Source of the DNA: Candidatus Baldrarchaeum yapensis
GTDB taxonomy: Archaea > Asgardarchaeota > Baldrarchaeia > Baldrarchaeales > Baldrarchaeaceae
Assembly (NCBI GenBank): GCA_016840465.1
Contig: JAEOSH010000025.1
Location: 1-26,928 of the forward strand
Direction: 5' to 3'
DNA: 26,928 bases
The notes under the pieces are model-generated. The model ran no database searches and was not told where the DNA came from. It saw nothing but the letters and a program-made list of their open reading frames with translations. The translations under genes and the position numbers were made by a program. Shown piece by piece: positions 7,873 through 15,663 of the stretch (position 1 is its first letter; the number at the start of each line of letters is the position of its first letter).

Positions 7873-8881
7873 GGTTGCCGTGATACCGGGTGATGGCATC
7901 GGACCCGAGATAATGAGTGCCACCGTGAAAGTATTGGACTTCTTAAAATTGCCATTCGAGTTCGTGCGTGTCAATGTGGGGCGTAAGGCCTGGGAGAAGA
8001 GAGGGGCTGCAATCACCGATGAAGACTTAGACGTCATAAAAAGTTGCGATGTTGTATTGAAGGGACCTGTGGAAACACCCGTCGGCCGGGGAACATATCG
8101 GAGTGTTACTGTTACCATAAGGAAGGAGTTGGGACTCTATGCAAATGTTAGGCCCTTCAGAAGCATAGAGGGGCTTGCACTGATACCGAACGTGGACATA
8201 GTGCTCATAAGGGAGAACACCGAGGGACTGTACAGCGGGATAGAGTTCAGGATTGGAGAAGATACCGCATTGGGAATAAGGGTAATTACGAGACAGGCAT
8301 GCGAGCGGATTTTGAGGTTCGCATTTGAGTATGCACGGAGAAATGGAAGGAAGAAGGTTACAGCGGTTCACAAGGCAAATATCCTCAAGGAGACATGCGG
8401 CCTGTTCTTGGAGGTTGCCAAGGAGGTCTCGACGGAATATAGTGATATAGCGTATGATCATGCTCACGTGGATGCCGTTGCTTATGATTTGTTAAAAAGG
8501 CCGGAGCGTTTTGATGTTATAGTAACGACGAACCTCTTCGGAGACATTCTCAGCGATGAACTAGCAGGGATTACCGGCAGTATAGGTGTGGCAGCATCTG
8601 CGAACGTTGGGGATAAGTACGCAATGTTTGAAGCCATACATGGAACCGCACCGGATATTGCAGGAAAAGGCATTGCAAATCCGGCGGGTCTGATGCTAGC
8701 GGCGTCAATGATGTTAAATCATGTTGGATTTTCGAGGGAGGCCGATCTGTTGAGATCTGCTGTCATGAGAGCCCTGACGATGAAGAAAGTATGCACCCCC
8801 GACGTTGGTGGTAGGGGCAATACAGATACTTTCACTTCTGCGGTTTTGGATGAACTATCCAAGATGATGTCCGTCGTTTGA
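7856..8881 (+). CDS. lysB: Homoisocitrate / isopropylmalate dehydrogenase
   Basis: Oxidatively decarboxylates homoisocitrate to 2-oxoadipate with NAD(P). Family motifs in order are VAVIPGDGIGPEI, the substrate arginines in TIRKELGLYANVRPFRS, LIRENTEGLYSGIEF, and the catalytic Lys of VHKANILKET. These are followed by the metal aspartates of NLFGDILSDELAG and the cofactor-binding HGTAPDIAGKGIANP. I chose TTG at 7856 because GGAGG (7843-7847) lies 8 bases upstream, giving 341 residues. An in-frame ATG at 7841 would add MEDSR but has no SD. The gene overlaps lysU by 17 bases from the TTG. Only one dehydrogenase of this family is in the window, so it may also act on isopropylmalate or isocitrate. 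Confidence 0.9.
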   Translation: MPRSVKVAVIPGDGIGPEIMSATVKVLDFLKLPFEFVRVNVGRKAWEKRGAAITDEDLDVIKSCDVVLKGPVETPVGRGTYRSVTVTIRKELGLYANVRPFRSIEGLALIPNVDIVLIRENTEGLYSGIEFRIGEDTALGIRVITRQACERILRFAFEYARRNGRKKVTAVHKANILKETCGLFLEVAKEVSTEYSDIAYDHAHVDAVAYDLLKRPERFDVIVTTNLFGDILSDELAGITGSIGVAASANVGDKYAMFEAIHGTAPDIAGKGIANPAGLMLAASMMLNHVGFSREADLLRSAVMRALTMKKVCTPDVGGRGNTDTFTSAVLDELSKMMSVV

Positions 8882-8894
8882 TGTATTTATTTCG

Positions 8895-8929
8895 AATTCC
8901 GTACATTGTTAAGTTTAAAAGTACGAATT
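8895..8929 (+). promoter_or_regulatory. Internal promoter before lysW with flanking inverted repeat
   Basis: A TATA-like AAGTTTAAAA (8911-8920) is bracketed by AATTCCGTAC (8895-8904) and GTACGAATT (8921-8929), complementary except for one extra C. Predicted transcription would begin near 8940, just at the GGAGGTG ahead of lysW. The GTACGAA word is shared with the lysS promoter (4802-4808), suggesting one regulator for both halves of the pathway. Confidence 0.5.
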
Positions 8930-8953
8930 AAGAACATAATGGAGGTGGTGCGG

Positions 8954-9133
8954 ATGGGTAGGCAGGTTTCCTGCCCTGAATGTTACGCCCAGATAGAGGT
9001 TGCAGACGACGTTATCGTGGGTGAAATTATAGAGTGTCCGGATTGTGGAGTGGAGTTGGAAGTAGTAGAGGTGAACGACGAGGGTGTGAAGGTAAGAGTC
9101 GCTGAAGTCGAGGAGGAAGACTGGGGAGAGTAA
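8954..9133 (+). CDS. lysW: Amino-group carrier protein LysW
   Basis: Small acidic zinc-binding carrier to which the biosynthetic intermediate is attached during lysine (and in some archaea arginine) synthesis. It protects the alpha-amino group in place of acetylation. The 59-residue product has a CPEC (Cys7, Cys10) and CPDC (Cys28, Cys31) zinc site. It ends in the family's hallmark EDWGE, whose terminal Glu59 is the attachment residue. ATG 8954 has GGAGGTG six bases upstream (8941-8947). Reading from further upstream (8906 or ATG 8939) would add a non-conserved tail. The stop TAA shares a base with the lysX ATG. It has its own promoter, separating the carrier half of the pathway from lysSTUB. 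Confidence 0.96.
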   Translation: MGRQVSCPECYAQIEVADDVIVGEIIECPDCGVELEVVEVNDEGVKVRVAEVEEEDWGE

Positions 9134-9990
9134 TGGTCAGAGTAGCATTGATATTCGATAGGATACGCTGGGAGGAAAAGGCTTTACTGGCGGCGGCGAG
9201 GGAACTCAACGTAGACATGATACCAATAGACGCAAAAGATGTCTTCTTCGAAATCACATCCGATGGAAATTTGGTGTGCAAGGGCGCGGATGGTGCGCTG
9301 CAGAGATGCGTTAGTTACTTCAGAGGACTACACATAGCGGCGATCCTTGAGACTTTTTCTCTAAGAGTTGTGAATCCATTCCAGGTGTCACTGATATGTG
9401 GCAATAAACTCCTTACAACCTTAGCGCTTGTGAAAGCCGGGGTTCCAACCCCCATGACCTTTGTCGCTTTCAGCGTGGATGGCGCCATGCGTGCGCTCAA
9501 CAAACTTGGTCTTCCGGCGGTGTTAAAGCCGATCATAGGAAGTTGGGGAAGGATGGTTTCCCCTTTAACAGACTTTATGTCTTCCAGGGCGCTTTTTGAA
9601 ACGATGAGCGAGATGGGGCCGTTATACAAGATATTTTACATTCAGGACATGATCAACAAGCCGCAAAGAGACATTCGTACGTTTGTGATAGGAGATGAGG
9701 TCGTAGCGGCAATATACCGGTATGCCAAGGAGGGGGAGTGGAGAACAAACACGGCACGAGGAGGACGGGCAGTTCCATGTCCTCTAACCGACGAACTTGT
9801 GGACATTTCGCTAAAGGCGGCGAACGCTGTTGGTGGTGGGGTTCTCGGAGTAGATATAATGGAGTCGGAGAATGGGCTTTTGGTGCACGAGGTTAACAGC
9901 ACGATAGAGTTTAAGAACACGGTACCAGTTACGGGAGTGGATATCCCGGGGCTAATAATAAGGTATGTTAAAGATCTTGTCAGAAGGTGA
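9133..9990 (+). CDS. lysX: LysW-alpha-aminoadipate ligase
   Basis: This ATP-grasp ligase joins alpha-aminoadipate through its amino group to the C-terminal Glu of LysW. The 285 residues include CGNKLLTTLALVKAGVPTP, AVLKPIIGSWGRMVSPL, KIFYIQDMINKPQRDIR, WRTNTARGGRAVPC and the metal-binding end LLVHEVNSTIEFKN, all typical of the RimK-like LysX family. ATG 9133 overlaps the lysW stop by one base and the stop overlaps the lysY GTG by four, so expression is coupled. A second family member lies at 1-634 beside argGH. The position here, within lysWXYZJ, argues that this copy is the lysine enzyme, though dual specificity is known in the family. Confidence 0.94.
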   Translation: MVRVALIFDRIRWEEKALLAAARELNVDMIPIDAKDVFFEITSDGNLVCKGADGALQRCVSYFRGLHIAAILETFSLRVVNPFQVSLICGNKLLTTLALVKAGVPTPMTFVAFSVDGAMRALNKLGLPAVLKPIIGSWGRMVSPLTDFMSSRALFETMSEMGPLYKIFYIQDMINKPQRDIRTFVIGDEVVAAIYRYAKEGEWRTNTARGGRAVPCPLTDELVDISLKAANAVGGGVLGVDIMESENGLLVHEVNSTIEFKNTVPVTGVDIPGLIIRYVKDLVRR

Positions 9991-11060
9991 TCGAAACGAT
10001 ACGAGTCGGAGTAATTGGCGGACGGGGTTACGTGGGCGGGGAACTTCTCAGGTTACTATTGTTGCATCCGTATGTCGAAATATCATGCGTAACATCACGA
10101 AAAGCCGCCGGAGAGTTCGTATATCGGGAGCACCCTAACCTCAGGAAGTTGACCTCGCTGAAGTTTGAGGACGTGAACCTTTCTAGAATTGGAGACAAAT
10201 GTGATGTCGTCTTCACCGCGGTGCCTCATGGCGCGGCGATGGACCTTGTGCATGAACTTTACGAGATGGGACTTAAGGTCATAGACTTGAGTGCGGATTT
10301 TAGGCTTAAGAATCCGGAAGCTTACAAAATATGGTACGGATTCGAACATAAGTACCCCGATTTGCTCGAGAAGAGCGTATACGGCCTGCCGGAACTTCAT
10401 AGAGATGAAATAAAAAGGGCAAAAATCGTTGCTAATCCGGGTTGCATGGCGTGTCCGTCAATTCTCGCATTGTTTCCACTTGTTAAGGAGTTGGATGTTG
10501 ATCTGTTTCGAATAGTTGTGGACTGCAAGGAGGGGTCATCGGCCGGGGGAGTAGAGGTCTCACGTTCGTCGCATCATCCTGAGAGGAGCAACGTCGTGCG
10601 TCCTTATAAGGTCACAGGGCATAGACATACCGCTGAAATAGAACAAGAGCTAAGTGCCGTTATGGGGAAGGATGTTAAAATTTCCATGTCGGCGCATGCA
10701 GTTGATATGGTTAGAGGAGTTCTGGCGACCTGCCACGTGTTCTTGAGGGAAAATTCTACTATTGAGGATGAAAGGGTGCTTTGGAGAATTTACAGGAAAT
10801 ACTTTTCGAACGAGCCATTTATACGATTGGTGAAGGAGAAGAAAGGAATCTACAGATTACCCGACCCCAAAGCAGTCGTAGGCACGAACTTCTGCGATAT
10901 AGGGTTCGAGTATGAGGATAGAACGCGGAGAATAGTTGCATTAGCGGCGGTTGATAACTTAGTAAAGGGCGCCGCAGGGCAGGCAATTCAAAATATGAAT
11001 ATCATGTGCGGGATCGACGAGACGACGGGGCTCATGTTGCCGGGGTTACATCCAATATGA
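9987..11060 (+). CDS. lysY: LysW-gamma-aminoadipyl/glutamyl phosphate reductase
   Basis: Reduces the acyl phosphate made by LysZ to the semialdehyde using NADPH. It is homologous to N-acetyl-gamma-glutamyl-phosphate reductase (ArgC). The nucleotide-binding start is VGVIGGRGYVGGELLRLL and the catalytic cysteine is Cys153 in VANPGCMACPS. VVDCKEGSSAGG and GHRHTAEIEQEL lie in the second domain. The length of 357 residues is normal. The start is GTG 9987 within the GTGA overlap with lysX. In Sulfolobus the same reductase serves both lysine and arginine intermediates; a similar sharing is likely here given the extra ligase near argGH and no second argC in view. Confidence 0.94.
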   Translation: MIETIRVGVIGGRGYVGGELLRLLLLHPYVEISCVTSRKAAGEFVYREHPNLRKLTSLKFEDVNLSRIGDKCDVVFTAVPHGAAMDLVHELYEMGLKVIDLSADFRLKNPEAYKIWYGFEHKYPDLLEKSVYGLPELHRDEIKRAKIVANPGCMACPSILALFPLVKELDVDLFRIVVDCKEGSSAGGVEVSRSSHHPERSNVVRPYKVTGHRHTAEIEQELSAVMGKDVKISMSAHAVDMVRGVLATCHVFLRENSTIEDERVLWRIYRKYFSNEPFIRLVKEKKGIYRLPDPKAVVGTNFCDIGFEYEDRTRRIVALAAVDNLVKGAAGQAIQNMNIMCGIDETTGLMLPGLHPI

Positions 11061-11072
11061 GGGGATATTAAA

Positions 11073-11873
11073 ATGATCGTATTGAAAGTGGGTGGGAGCC
11101 TTCTCGATAGGGATCTTTCAAACCTCATCGATGACATATGCGAGTTATGGAGGCGCAGGAAGGTAATACTGGTGCATGGGGCCGGGCGCGAGGTTGACCG
11201 TATTGCGGAGAAAATGAGAATAAGGCAAGAGTTTTTGAAGTCTCCCAGCGGTTTTGTAACGAGGGTGACAGATGAGGAAACCTTAAGGCTCATGATAATG
11301 GTAGGAGCGGGGAACATAAATAAAACATTAGTGACCAGCCTCATACAGAGATCCATCCCGGCCATCGGAATTTCGGGAGTCGATGGTCCCCTTCTCATTG
11401 CAAAGAGAAAGAAGAAGGTAAAAGTAGTAAAGGACGGGAGAAAGTTCTTCGTTGATGCTGGATTTACTGGGAAGGTTCAGCAGGTGAACGTATCACTGCT
11501 GAAATTGCTTCTCGATAGCGGATATCTTCCGGTGATAGCTCCAATAGCGTTGGACGGGGAAGAAAAGGTTCCATTGAATGTCGATGCGGATAGAGTTGCA
11601 GCCCAGGTGGCGGCATCCATAGGTTCTAGCACGCTGATCTTGTTTACAGATGTCAAGGGAGTGCTTATAGACGGTGAGTTGGTAACCGAGATCTCACTGG
11701 ATCAAATAGACGGGTATATTGAAAAAGTGGGTCCAGGGATGAAAAGGAAGTTGTTTGCAGCCAAGGAGGCGCTCTTGGGCGGAGTTGAGGAGGTAATAAT
11801 AGCATCTGGGTCGAGAGAAAATCCCGTTATAAACGCTTTAGCACATAAGGAATGCACCGTGGTGAGAAGGTAA
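11073..11873 (+). CDS. lysZ: LysW-aminoadipate/glutamate kinase
   Basis: Phosphorylates the side-chain carboxylate of LysW-bound aminoadipate (or glutamate) with ATP. It belongs to the amino acid kinase (ArgB-like) family. Motifs are VLKVGGSLLD at the N-terminus, VLVHGAGREVDRIAE, PAIGISGVDGPLL, PLNVDADRVAAQVAA and the ATP-binding segment VGPGMKRKLFAAKEALLGG near the end. The 266 residues are of family length. TGAGGGG at 11058-11064, overlapping the lysY stop, is the likely SD. The stop is directly followed by the ATG of lysJ with no gap. Confidence 0.94.
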   Translation: MIVLKVGGSLLDRDLSNLIDDICELWRRRKVILVHGAGREVDRIAEKMRIRQEFLKSPSGFVTRVTDEETLRLMIMVGAGNINKTLVTSLIQRSIPAIGISGVDGPLLIAKRKKKVKVVKDGRKFFVDAGFTGKVQQVNVSLLKLLLDSGYLPVIAPIALDGEEKVPLNVDADRVAAQVAASIGSSTLILFTDVKGVLIDGELVTEISLDQIDGYIEKVGPGMKRKLFAAKEALLGGVEEVIIASGSRENPVINALAHKECTVVRR

Positions 11874-13070
11874 ATGGATGCGAAAGAAGTTATGGAATTG
11901 GAGGATACTTACACGATAAATGTTTTTGCGAAGCGTCCGGTTGTCATAGTCGGCGGGAAAGGTGCAGTCGTCTGGGACATCAATGGTAAGAAGTATATCG
12001 ATTGCGTGGCGGGTCACGGTGTTTGCATAACTGGGCATTCGCATCCGAAGGTTGTTGAGGCGATCGCGTCTCAGGCGGAGAGACTGATCGTATGTCCTGG
12101 GATTTTTTACAATGATGTGAGGGCAAGACTGGCGGAAAGGATCGCTGAAATCACACCTGATGGTTTAACGAAAGTGTTCCTTTCAAATAGCGGTGCCGAG
12201 GCCGTCGAGTGCGCATTAAAGTTAGCACGTAAATTCACTAAGAGAAAAGAGTTTGTAAGCACAATGGGCGGTTTTCACGGGAGAACCATGGGGGCGTTAT
12301 CGGTAACATGGAAGCCCAAATATCGCAAGCCGTTTGAGCCGCTACTTTCCCATGTGAAGTTTGTACCATACGGGAATGTGGAAAAGTTGGAAGAAGCCGT
12401 AACAAAGGATACCGCTGCCGTCATTGTCGAGCCAGTACAAGGCGAGGGTGGAGTTATAATTCCGCCCGATGGCTATCTCAAAGCCGTCAGGGAAATTTGC
12501 GATGAAAAGGGTGCAGTGCTAATAATAGACGAAATTCAGACGGGCTTTGGAAGAACGGGGAAGTTGTTTGCATGTGAGCACTGGAATGTCCAACCAGATA
12601 TCATGTGTTTGGCGAAGGGAGTTGCTGGCGGTGTTCCGATGGGCGTTACTGTCACAACTGATGAAATATCAAGGAGTCTGGGTATAGGAGAGCATGGCTC
12701 GACATTTGGAGGAAACCCCTTGGCGTGTGCTGCAGCCCTTGCCGCCATTGATGTAATAATAGGGGAAAACTTGCCACAGAGAGCGGCAGTCCTCGGTAGA
12801 TACTTCAAGGACAAACTGGAGGAGTTCGGTCGTAAGTACAGGATCGTGAGAGAGGTTAGAGGAATAGGGCTGATGATTGGCATTGAGCTCAGGCTTGATT
12901 GTCATGACGTTATCATGGATGCGCTTGAGAGAGGGGTTTTACTACTAACTGCGGGTCGAAATGTTATTAGAATGCTCCCGCCCCTCGTAATTTCAAAGGA
13001 GGAAATAGATTTTGTGATAAAGGTGTTAGACGAGTGTTTGAGGGAGAAAGAAAGTAAGGTCTTCCATTGA
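11874..13070 (+). CDS. lysJ: LysW-aminoadipate semialdehyde/ornithine aminotransferase
   Basis: PLP-dependent class III aminotransferase that converts LysW-aminoadipate semialdehyde to LysW-lysine using glutamate; the homologue is ArgD. Landmarks are the cofactor loop SNSGAEAVECALKLARK, GGFHGRTMGALS, VEPVQGEGGV, the PLP-contacting Asp in LIIDEIQTGFGRTGK, and Schiff-base Lys248 in CLAKGVAGGVPMG. At 398 residues the length is normal. It is the last gene of the lysine cluster and converges with nfnB, seven bases separating the stops. The LysK hydrolase that would free lysine from LysW is not adjacent and must lie elsewhere. Confidence 0.94.
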   Translation: MDAKEVMELEDTYTINVFAKRPVVIVGGKGAVVWDINGKKYIDCVAGHGVCITGHSHPKVVEAIASQAERLIVCPGIFYNDVRARLAERIAEITPDGLTKVFLSNSGAEAVECALKLARKFTKRKEFVSTMGGFHGRTMGALSVTWKPKYRKPFEPLLSHVKFVPYGNVEKLEEAVTKDTAAVIVEPVQGEGGVIIPPDGYLKAVREICDEKGAVLIIDEIQTGFGRTGKLFACEHWNVQPDIMCLAKGVAGGVPMGVTVTTDEISRSLGIGEHGSTFGGNPLACAAALAAIDVIIGENLPQRAAVLGRYFKDKLEEFGRKYRIVREVRGIGLMIGIELRLDCHDVIMDALERGVLLLTAGRNVIRMLPPLVISKEEIDFVIKVLDECLREKESKVFH

Positions 13071-13077
13071 TGAAATC

Positions 13078-14472
13078 TTAGCGTGAAAGATGCCTTATAA
13101 TAAAGTGTGCGGCCTTTCTTCCTGTACTCATCGCCATTGCCACGGTCGAACTACCAGTGACCGCATCGCCTCCGGCGAAAATGCCGCTGTAAGTTGTTTC
13201 CAAAGTTTCGGGATCTACGACTATTGTCCCCTTTTTAGATAGTTTGATATGAGGAAAACCTCTCAGCGCTAATGGATTGACTGTTTGACCTATCGCAACT
13301 ATTACGGTATCTGCGTCAACAATGAATTCGGAACCGGGTATAGGAATTGGTCTACGTCTTCCGGTTTCATCAGGCGGTCCGAGCTCCATTTTTATACATT
13401 TTATTGCCTTCACTCTACCGTTCTCGTCACCGATGAACTCTATTGGCTGTGAGAGAAATGAAAAATGCACGCCCTCCTCGCGAGCCCTCCTCACTTCGAC
13501 TTTCCTTGCCGGCATTTCCTTTTCGGTTCTCCTATAAAGTATTGTCACGCTGTCTGCCCCGAGTCTAACGGCACAACGAGCAACATCTATGGCGACATCC
13601 CCACCACCCACTACGACCACATGCCCGTAAACAGAGATGGGCGTATCGCTCTCGTGCGGGAACTTATAAGCCCTCATCAGGTTTATCCTCATGAGAAATT
13701 CGCTGGCAAAGTAAACGCCACAGAGGTTCTCACCCGGGATTCCCAAGGACAGAGGATAGTTCGCGCCTATTGCAAGGAATATCGCATCATATCCGTCGGA
13801 TAGTAAATCATTTAACGTTAATGTTCTTCCGATCACCACATTTGTTAGTATTTCCACGTCCAACTCATCTAGAAATTTAAGTCCTTTTAGAAGTACATCT
13901 TTGGGTAGCTTGAATTCGGGTATCCCGTAGAGAGGAACCCCGCCCGGCATGTGCAGTGCCTCAAATATTGAAACTTCATATCCCTCCAATGCCAATCTTT
14001 CGGCTGCCGAAATTCCAGCGGGCCCCGATCCCACAATTGCTACTTTCTTTCCCTTGGTCTTTTCTGGAATTTTTGCTGGAATGCAAAAACCACGGCTCAG
14101 CTCCCAATCTGAGATGAACCTTTCAAGAGCATTTATACTGACAGGTTCCCCCTTTTTACCCAGAGTACATGCAGACTCGCACTGTCTTTCGTAAGGGCAG
14201 ACTCTCCCGGTAATCACGGGTAAACAGTTAGACGAACGAATGATTTCTGCGGCTTTTTCGTAATTTCCCTCCCTTACATGCCTTATAAATGCGGGAATAT
14301 TGACATTTAGTGGACATGCTTTGACGCATGGCGGATTTTTACATTGAAGACACCTAGAGGCCTCCACACGGGCCATCTCTTCTGAGTATCCGAGGGCAAC
14401 CTCATCAAAGGATTTCAGTCTTCTCTCTACGGGCAATTCCGGCATTTTGATTCTTTCCACCACGTTATCCAC
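13078..14472 (-). CDS. nfnB: NfnB/GltA-like NADPH flavoprotein (glutamate synthase small chain-type)
   Basis: FAD- and NADP-binding iron-sulfur oxidoreductase related to glutamate synthase beta chain, sulfide dehydrogenase SudA and NfnB. The N-terminal cluster-binding cysteines are CLQCKNPPCVKAC (41, 44, 49, 53) and CPYERQCESAC (92, 98, 102). The FAD fold begins at VAIVGSGPAGISAAERL, and the NADPH fold contains VVVVGGGDVAIDVARCAVRLG and LYRRTEKEMPAR. The C-terminal FAD motif is GIFAGGDAVTGSS. The 464 residues match the family. It overlaps the NfnA-like gene upstream by eight bases, so the two form a heterodimer operon resembling the electron-bifurcating transhydrogenase NfnAB. A stand-alone glutamate synthase role is the alternative. 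GTG 14472 is used; GTG 14463 after GGGTGG is also good. Confidence 0.9.
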   Translation of the reverse strand: MDNVVERIKMPELPVERRLKSFDEVALGYSEEMARVEASRCLQCKNPPCVKACPLNVNIPAFIRHVREGNYEKAAEIIRSSNCLPVITGRVCPYERQCESACTLGKKGEPVSINALERFISDWELSRGFCIPAKIPEKTKGKKVAIVGSGPAGISAAERLALEGYEVSIFEALHMPGGVPLYGIPEFKLPKDVLLKGLKFLDELDVEILTNVVIGRTLTLNDLLSDGYDAIFLAIGANYPLSLGIPGENLCGVYFASEFLMRINLMRAYKFPHESDTPISVYGHVVVVGGGDVAIDVARCAVRLGADSVTILYRRTEKEMPARKVEVRRAREEGVHFSFLSQPIEFIGDENGRVKAIKCIKMELGPPDETGRRRPIPIPGSEFIVDADTVIVAIGQTVNPLALRGFPHIKLSKKGTIVVDPETLETTYSGIFAGGDAVTGSSTVAMAMSTGRKAAHFIIRHLSR

Positions 14473-15325
14473 CCATATGGATTTTTAACGAGAGTTGCTC
14501 TTCAGATCGGTACATTTTCATCCTTGAAATCAGGTTGTCGTAGTCCACAAGATGAGCATCAAACTCGGGGCCATCGATGCACGCGAACTTAACTTCGTTT
14601 CCGACAATTACTCGGCAACAACCGCACATCCCAAGGCCATCTAGCATAATTGGGCTAAGATCGGCGATCGTTCTTATTTGATACCTTTTCGTCACTGCTG
14701 CTATGCTTCTTAGCATTAGTGGTGATCCCACCGCTAGGACAACCTCCACTTTCATTTTCGATTCTTTTAAGAGATTGTGTAGTGTGATGGCGGCGGTGCC
14801 CTTAAATCCTCTTGTTCCATCAGATGTGACGACATAGTATTCATCGCTCAATCTGGAGATCTCATCCTCCATTATTATTTCGTCTCCGCTCTTTGCATAA
14901 GCTATTACGACCGTGTGTGACCCACATTTTTTGAGGTATTTTAAGCGCGGGTACAATGAAGATATCCTCACGCCTTCACCTATCATACAGACCCGATCAT
15001 AGTTCAGAACCTGTGATGGGTTTCCCAATGGGCCGACTACATCTAGTATTTCCTCACCCACTCTTCGCCGTCCCAGTTTCATCGTTGTTAACCCAATCTC
15101 GCGAAATACTAATGTTATTGTTCCTCTTGACGGATTCCAGTCAACTATAGTAAGTGGAATGCGCTCTCCACGCTGATCGACCCTAATGATCACAAATTGT
15201 CCGGGCATTGCGGATCTTGCAACCAGCGGGGCTTCTATCTCGATCATTTTTATTTTTTCTGCCAATTTCTTCTTAGATATTATTTTAAAGGGCATTTCGC
15301 CCCATCTCAGCATGTACGATTCCAT
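14465..15325 (-). CDS. nfnA: NfnA/SudB-like ferredoxin-NADP reductase subunit
   Basis: Partner of the downstream NfnB-like protein. It is a ferredoxin reductase-type FAD/NAD(P) protein with a [2Fe-2S] site. The FAD segment is GERIPLTIVDW and the cluster site is LDGLGMCGCCRV with Cys234, Cys237 and Cys249 (and Asp229), followed by the signature CIDGPEFDAHLVDYD. Oddly, the nucleotide loop, usually GGGVG(T/I)APVYP in this family, reads GEGVRISSLYP, which may weaken or change pyridine nucleotide use. The first ATG is 15325; relatives usually begin near FKIISKKKLA, so ATG 15295 is possible. The 286 residues are normal. Known family roles are ferredoxin:NAD+:NADPH transhydrogenation and polysulfide reduction; which applies here is unknown. 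Confidence 0.88.
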   Translation of the reverse strand: MESYMLRWGEMPFKIISKKKLAEKIKMIEIEAPLVARSAMPGQFVIIRVDQRGERIPLTIVDWNPSRGTITLVFREIGLTTMKLGRRRVGEEILDVVGPLGNPSQVLNYDRVCMIGEGVRISSLYPRLKYLKKCGSHTVVIAYAKSGDEIIMEDEISRLSDEYYVVTSDGTRGFKGTAAITLHNLLKESKMKVEVVLAVGSPLMLRSIAAVTKRYQIRTIADLSPIMLDGLGMCGCCRVIVGNEVKFACIDGPEFDAHLVDYDNLISRMKMYRSEEQLSLKIHMGG

Positions 15326-15364
15326 GCGTCAATCCATTTGCTCCGGAAAGAAGTATTGTATTCT

Positions 15365-15374
15365 GTTTTAAATT
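15365..15374 (-). promoter_or_regulatory. Likely TATA box for the nfnA-nfnB operon
   Basis: The minus strand reads ATTTAAAACA here, about 40-50 bases ahead of ATG 15325. This predicts transcription starting near 15342 with a leader of under 20 bases. Confidence 0.4.
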
Positions 15375-15417
15375 GAACGTTCTCTTGGGGTTAAGCTTCT
15401 CGTTTCCCTTCATAACA

Positions 15418-15471
15418 TTTTAAATGCGGTTGGTCCTTAGCATTAAGAGAGTCAAGAACTCTCAGGAGGTG
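15418..15471 (+). promoter_or_regulatory. Promoter, hairpin and SD ahead of the zinc-ribbon ORF
   Basis: TTTTAAAT (15418-15425) resembles a TATA box and predicts a start near 15447. There a 6-bp stem GAGAGT/ACTCTC (15447-15452 and 15458-15463, 5-base loop) begins, followed at once by the strong SD GGAGGTG (15465-15471). A second 6-bp stem CTTACC-TAG-GGTAAG (15478-15492) covers the place where a start codon should be. Confidence 0.4.
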
Positions 15472-15478
15472 CAAAATC

Positions 15479-15595
15479 TTACCTAGGGTAAGAAGATGCC
15501 CCTACTGCGGAGAAAATCTCGAGATTTACTGGGTTGAGTACCGGCAAAAACATGTCCTCGAATGTAGACAACGCAAATTGTCGAAGAAGCGGTAG
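15479..15595 (+). CDS. Tiny zinc-ribbon-like ORF lacking a standard start codon
   Basis: The frame ending at TAG 15593 reads PRVRRCPYCGENLEIYWV then a basic tail with one more Cys (VLECRQRKLSKKR). CPYCG is a zinc knuckle as in many small archaeal zinc-ribbon proteins, but the second CxxC is reduced to a single Cys. The SD GGAGGTG at 15465-15471 is well placed for translation starting at 15476-15482, yet the codons there are ATC and TTA. No ATG, GTG or TTG occurs in this frame back to the upstream stop at 15413. It may be a recently broken gene, a sequencing error (TTG to TTA), or a non-standard start. The coordinates assume the TTA position. It lies between divergent nfnA and nadK. Confidence 0.4.
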   Translation, partial: LPRVRRCPYCGENLEIYWVEYRQKHVLECRQRKLSKKR

Positions 15596-15663
15596 ATGAC
15601 CAGCAGTCAAAAATAAAAAGATCCGATCACAATACTATCATTCTGAATATTCGGGGAACCGCT

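Noticed and set aside
9642-9920. Minus-strand open frame inside lysX
   Set aside because: lysX is unambiguous on the plus strand; the frame is a codon-bias shadow.
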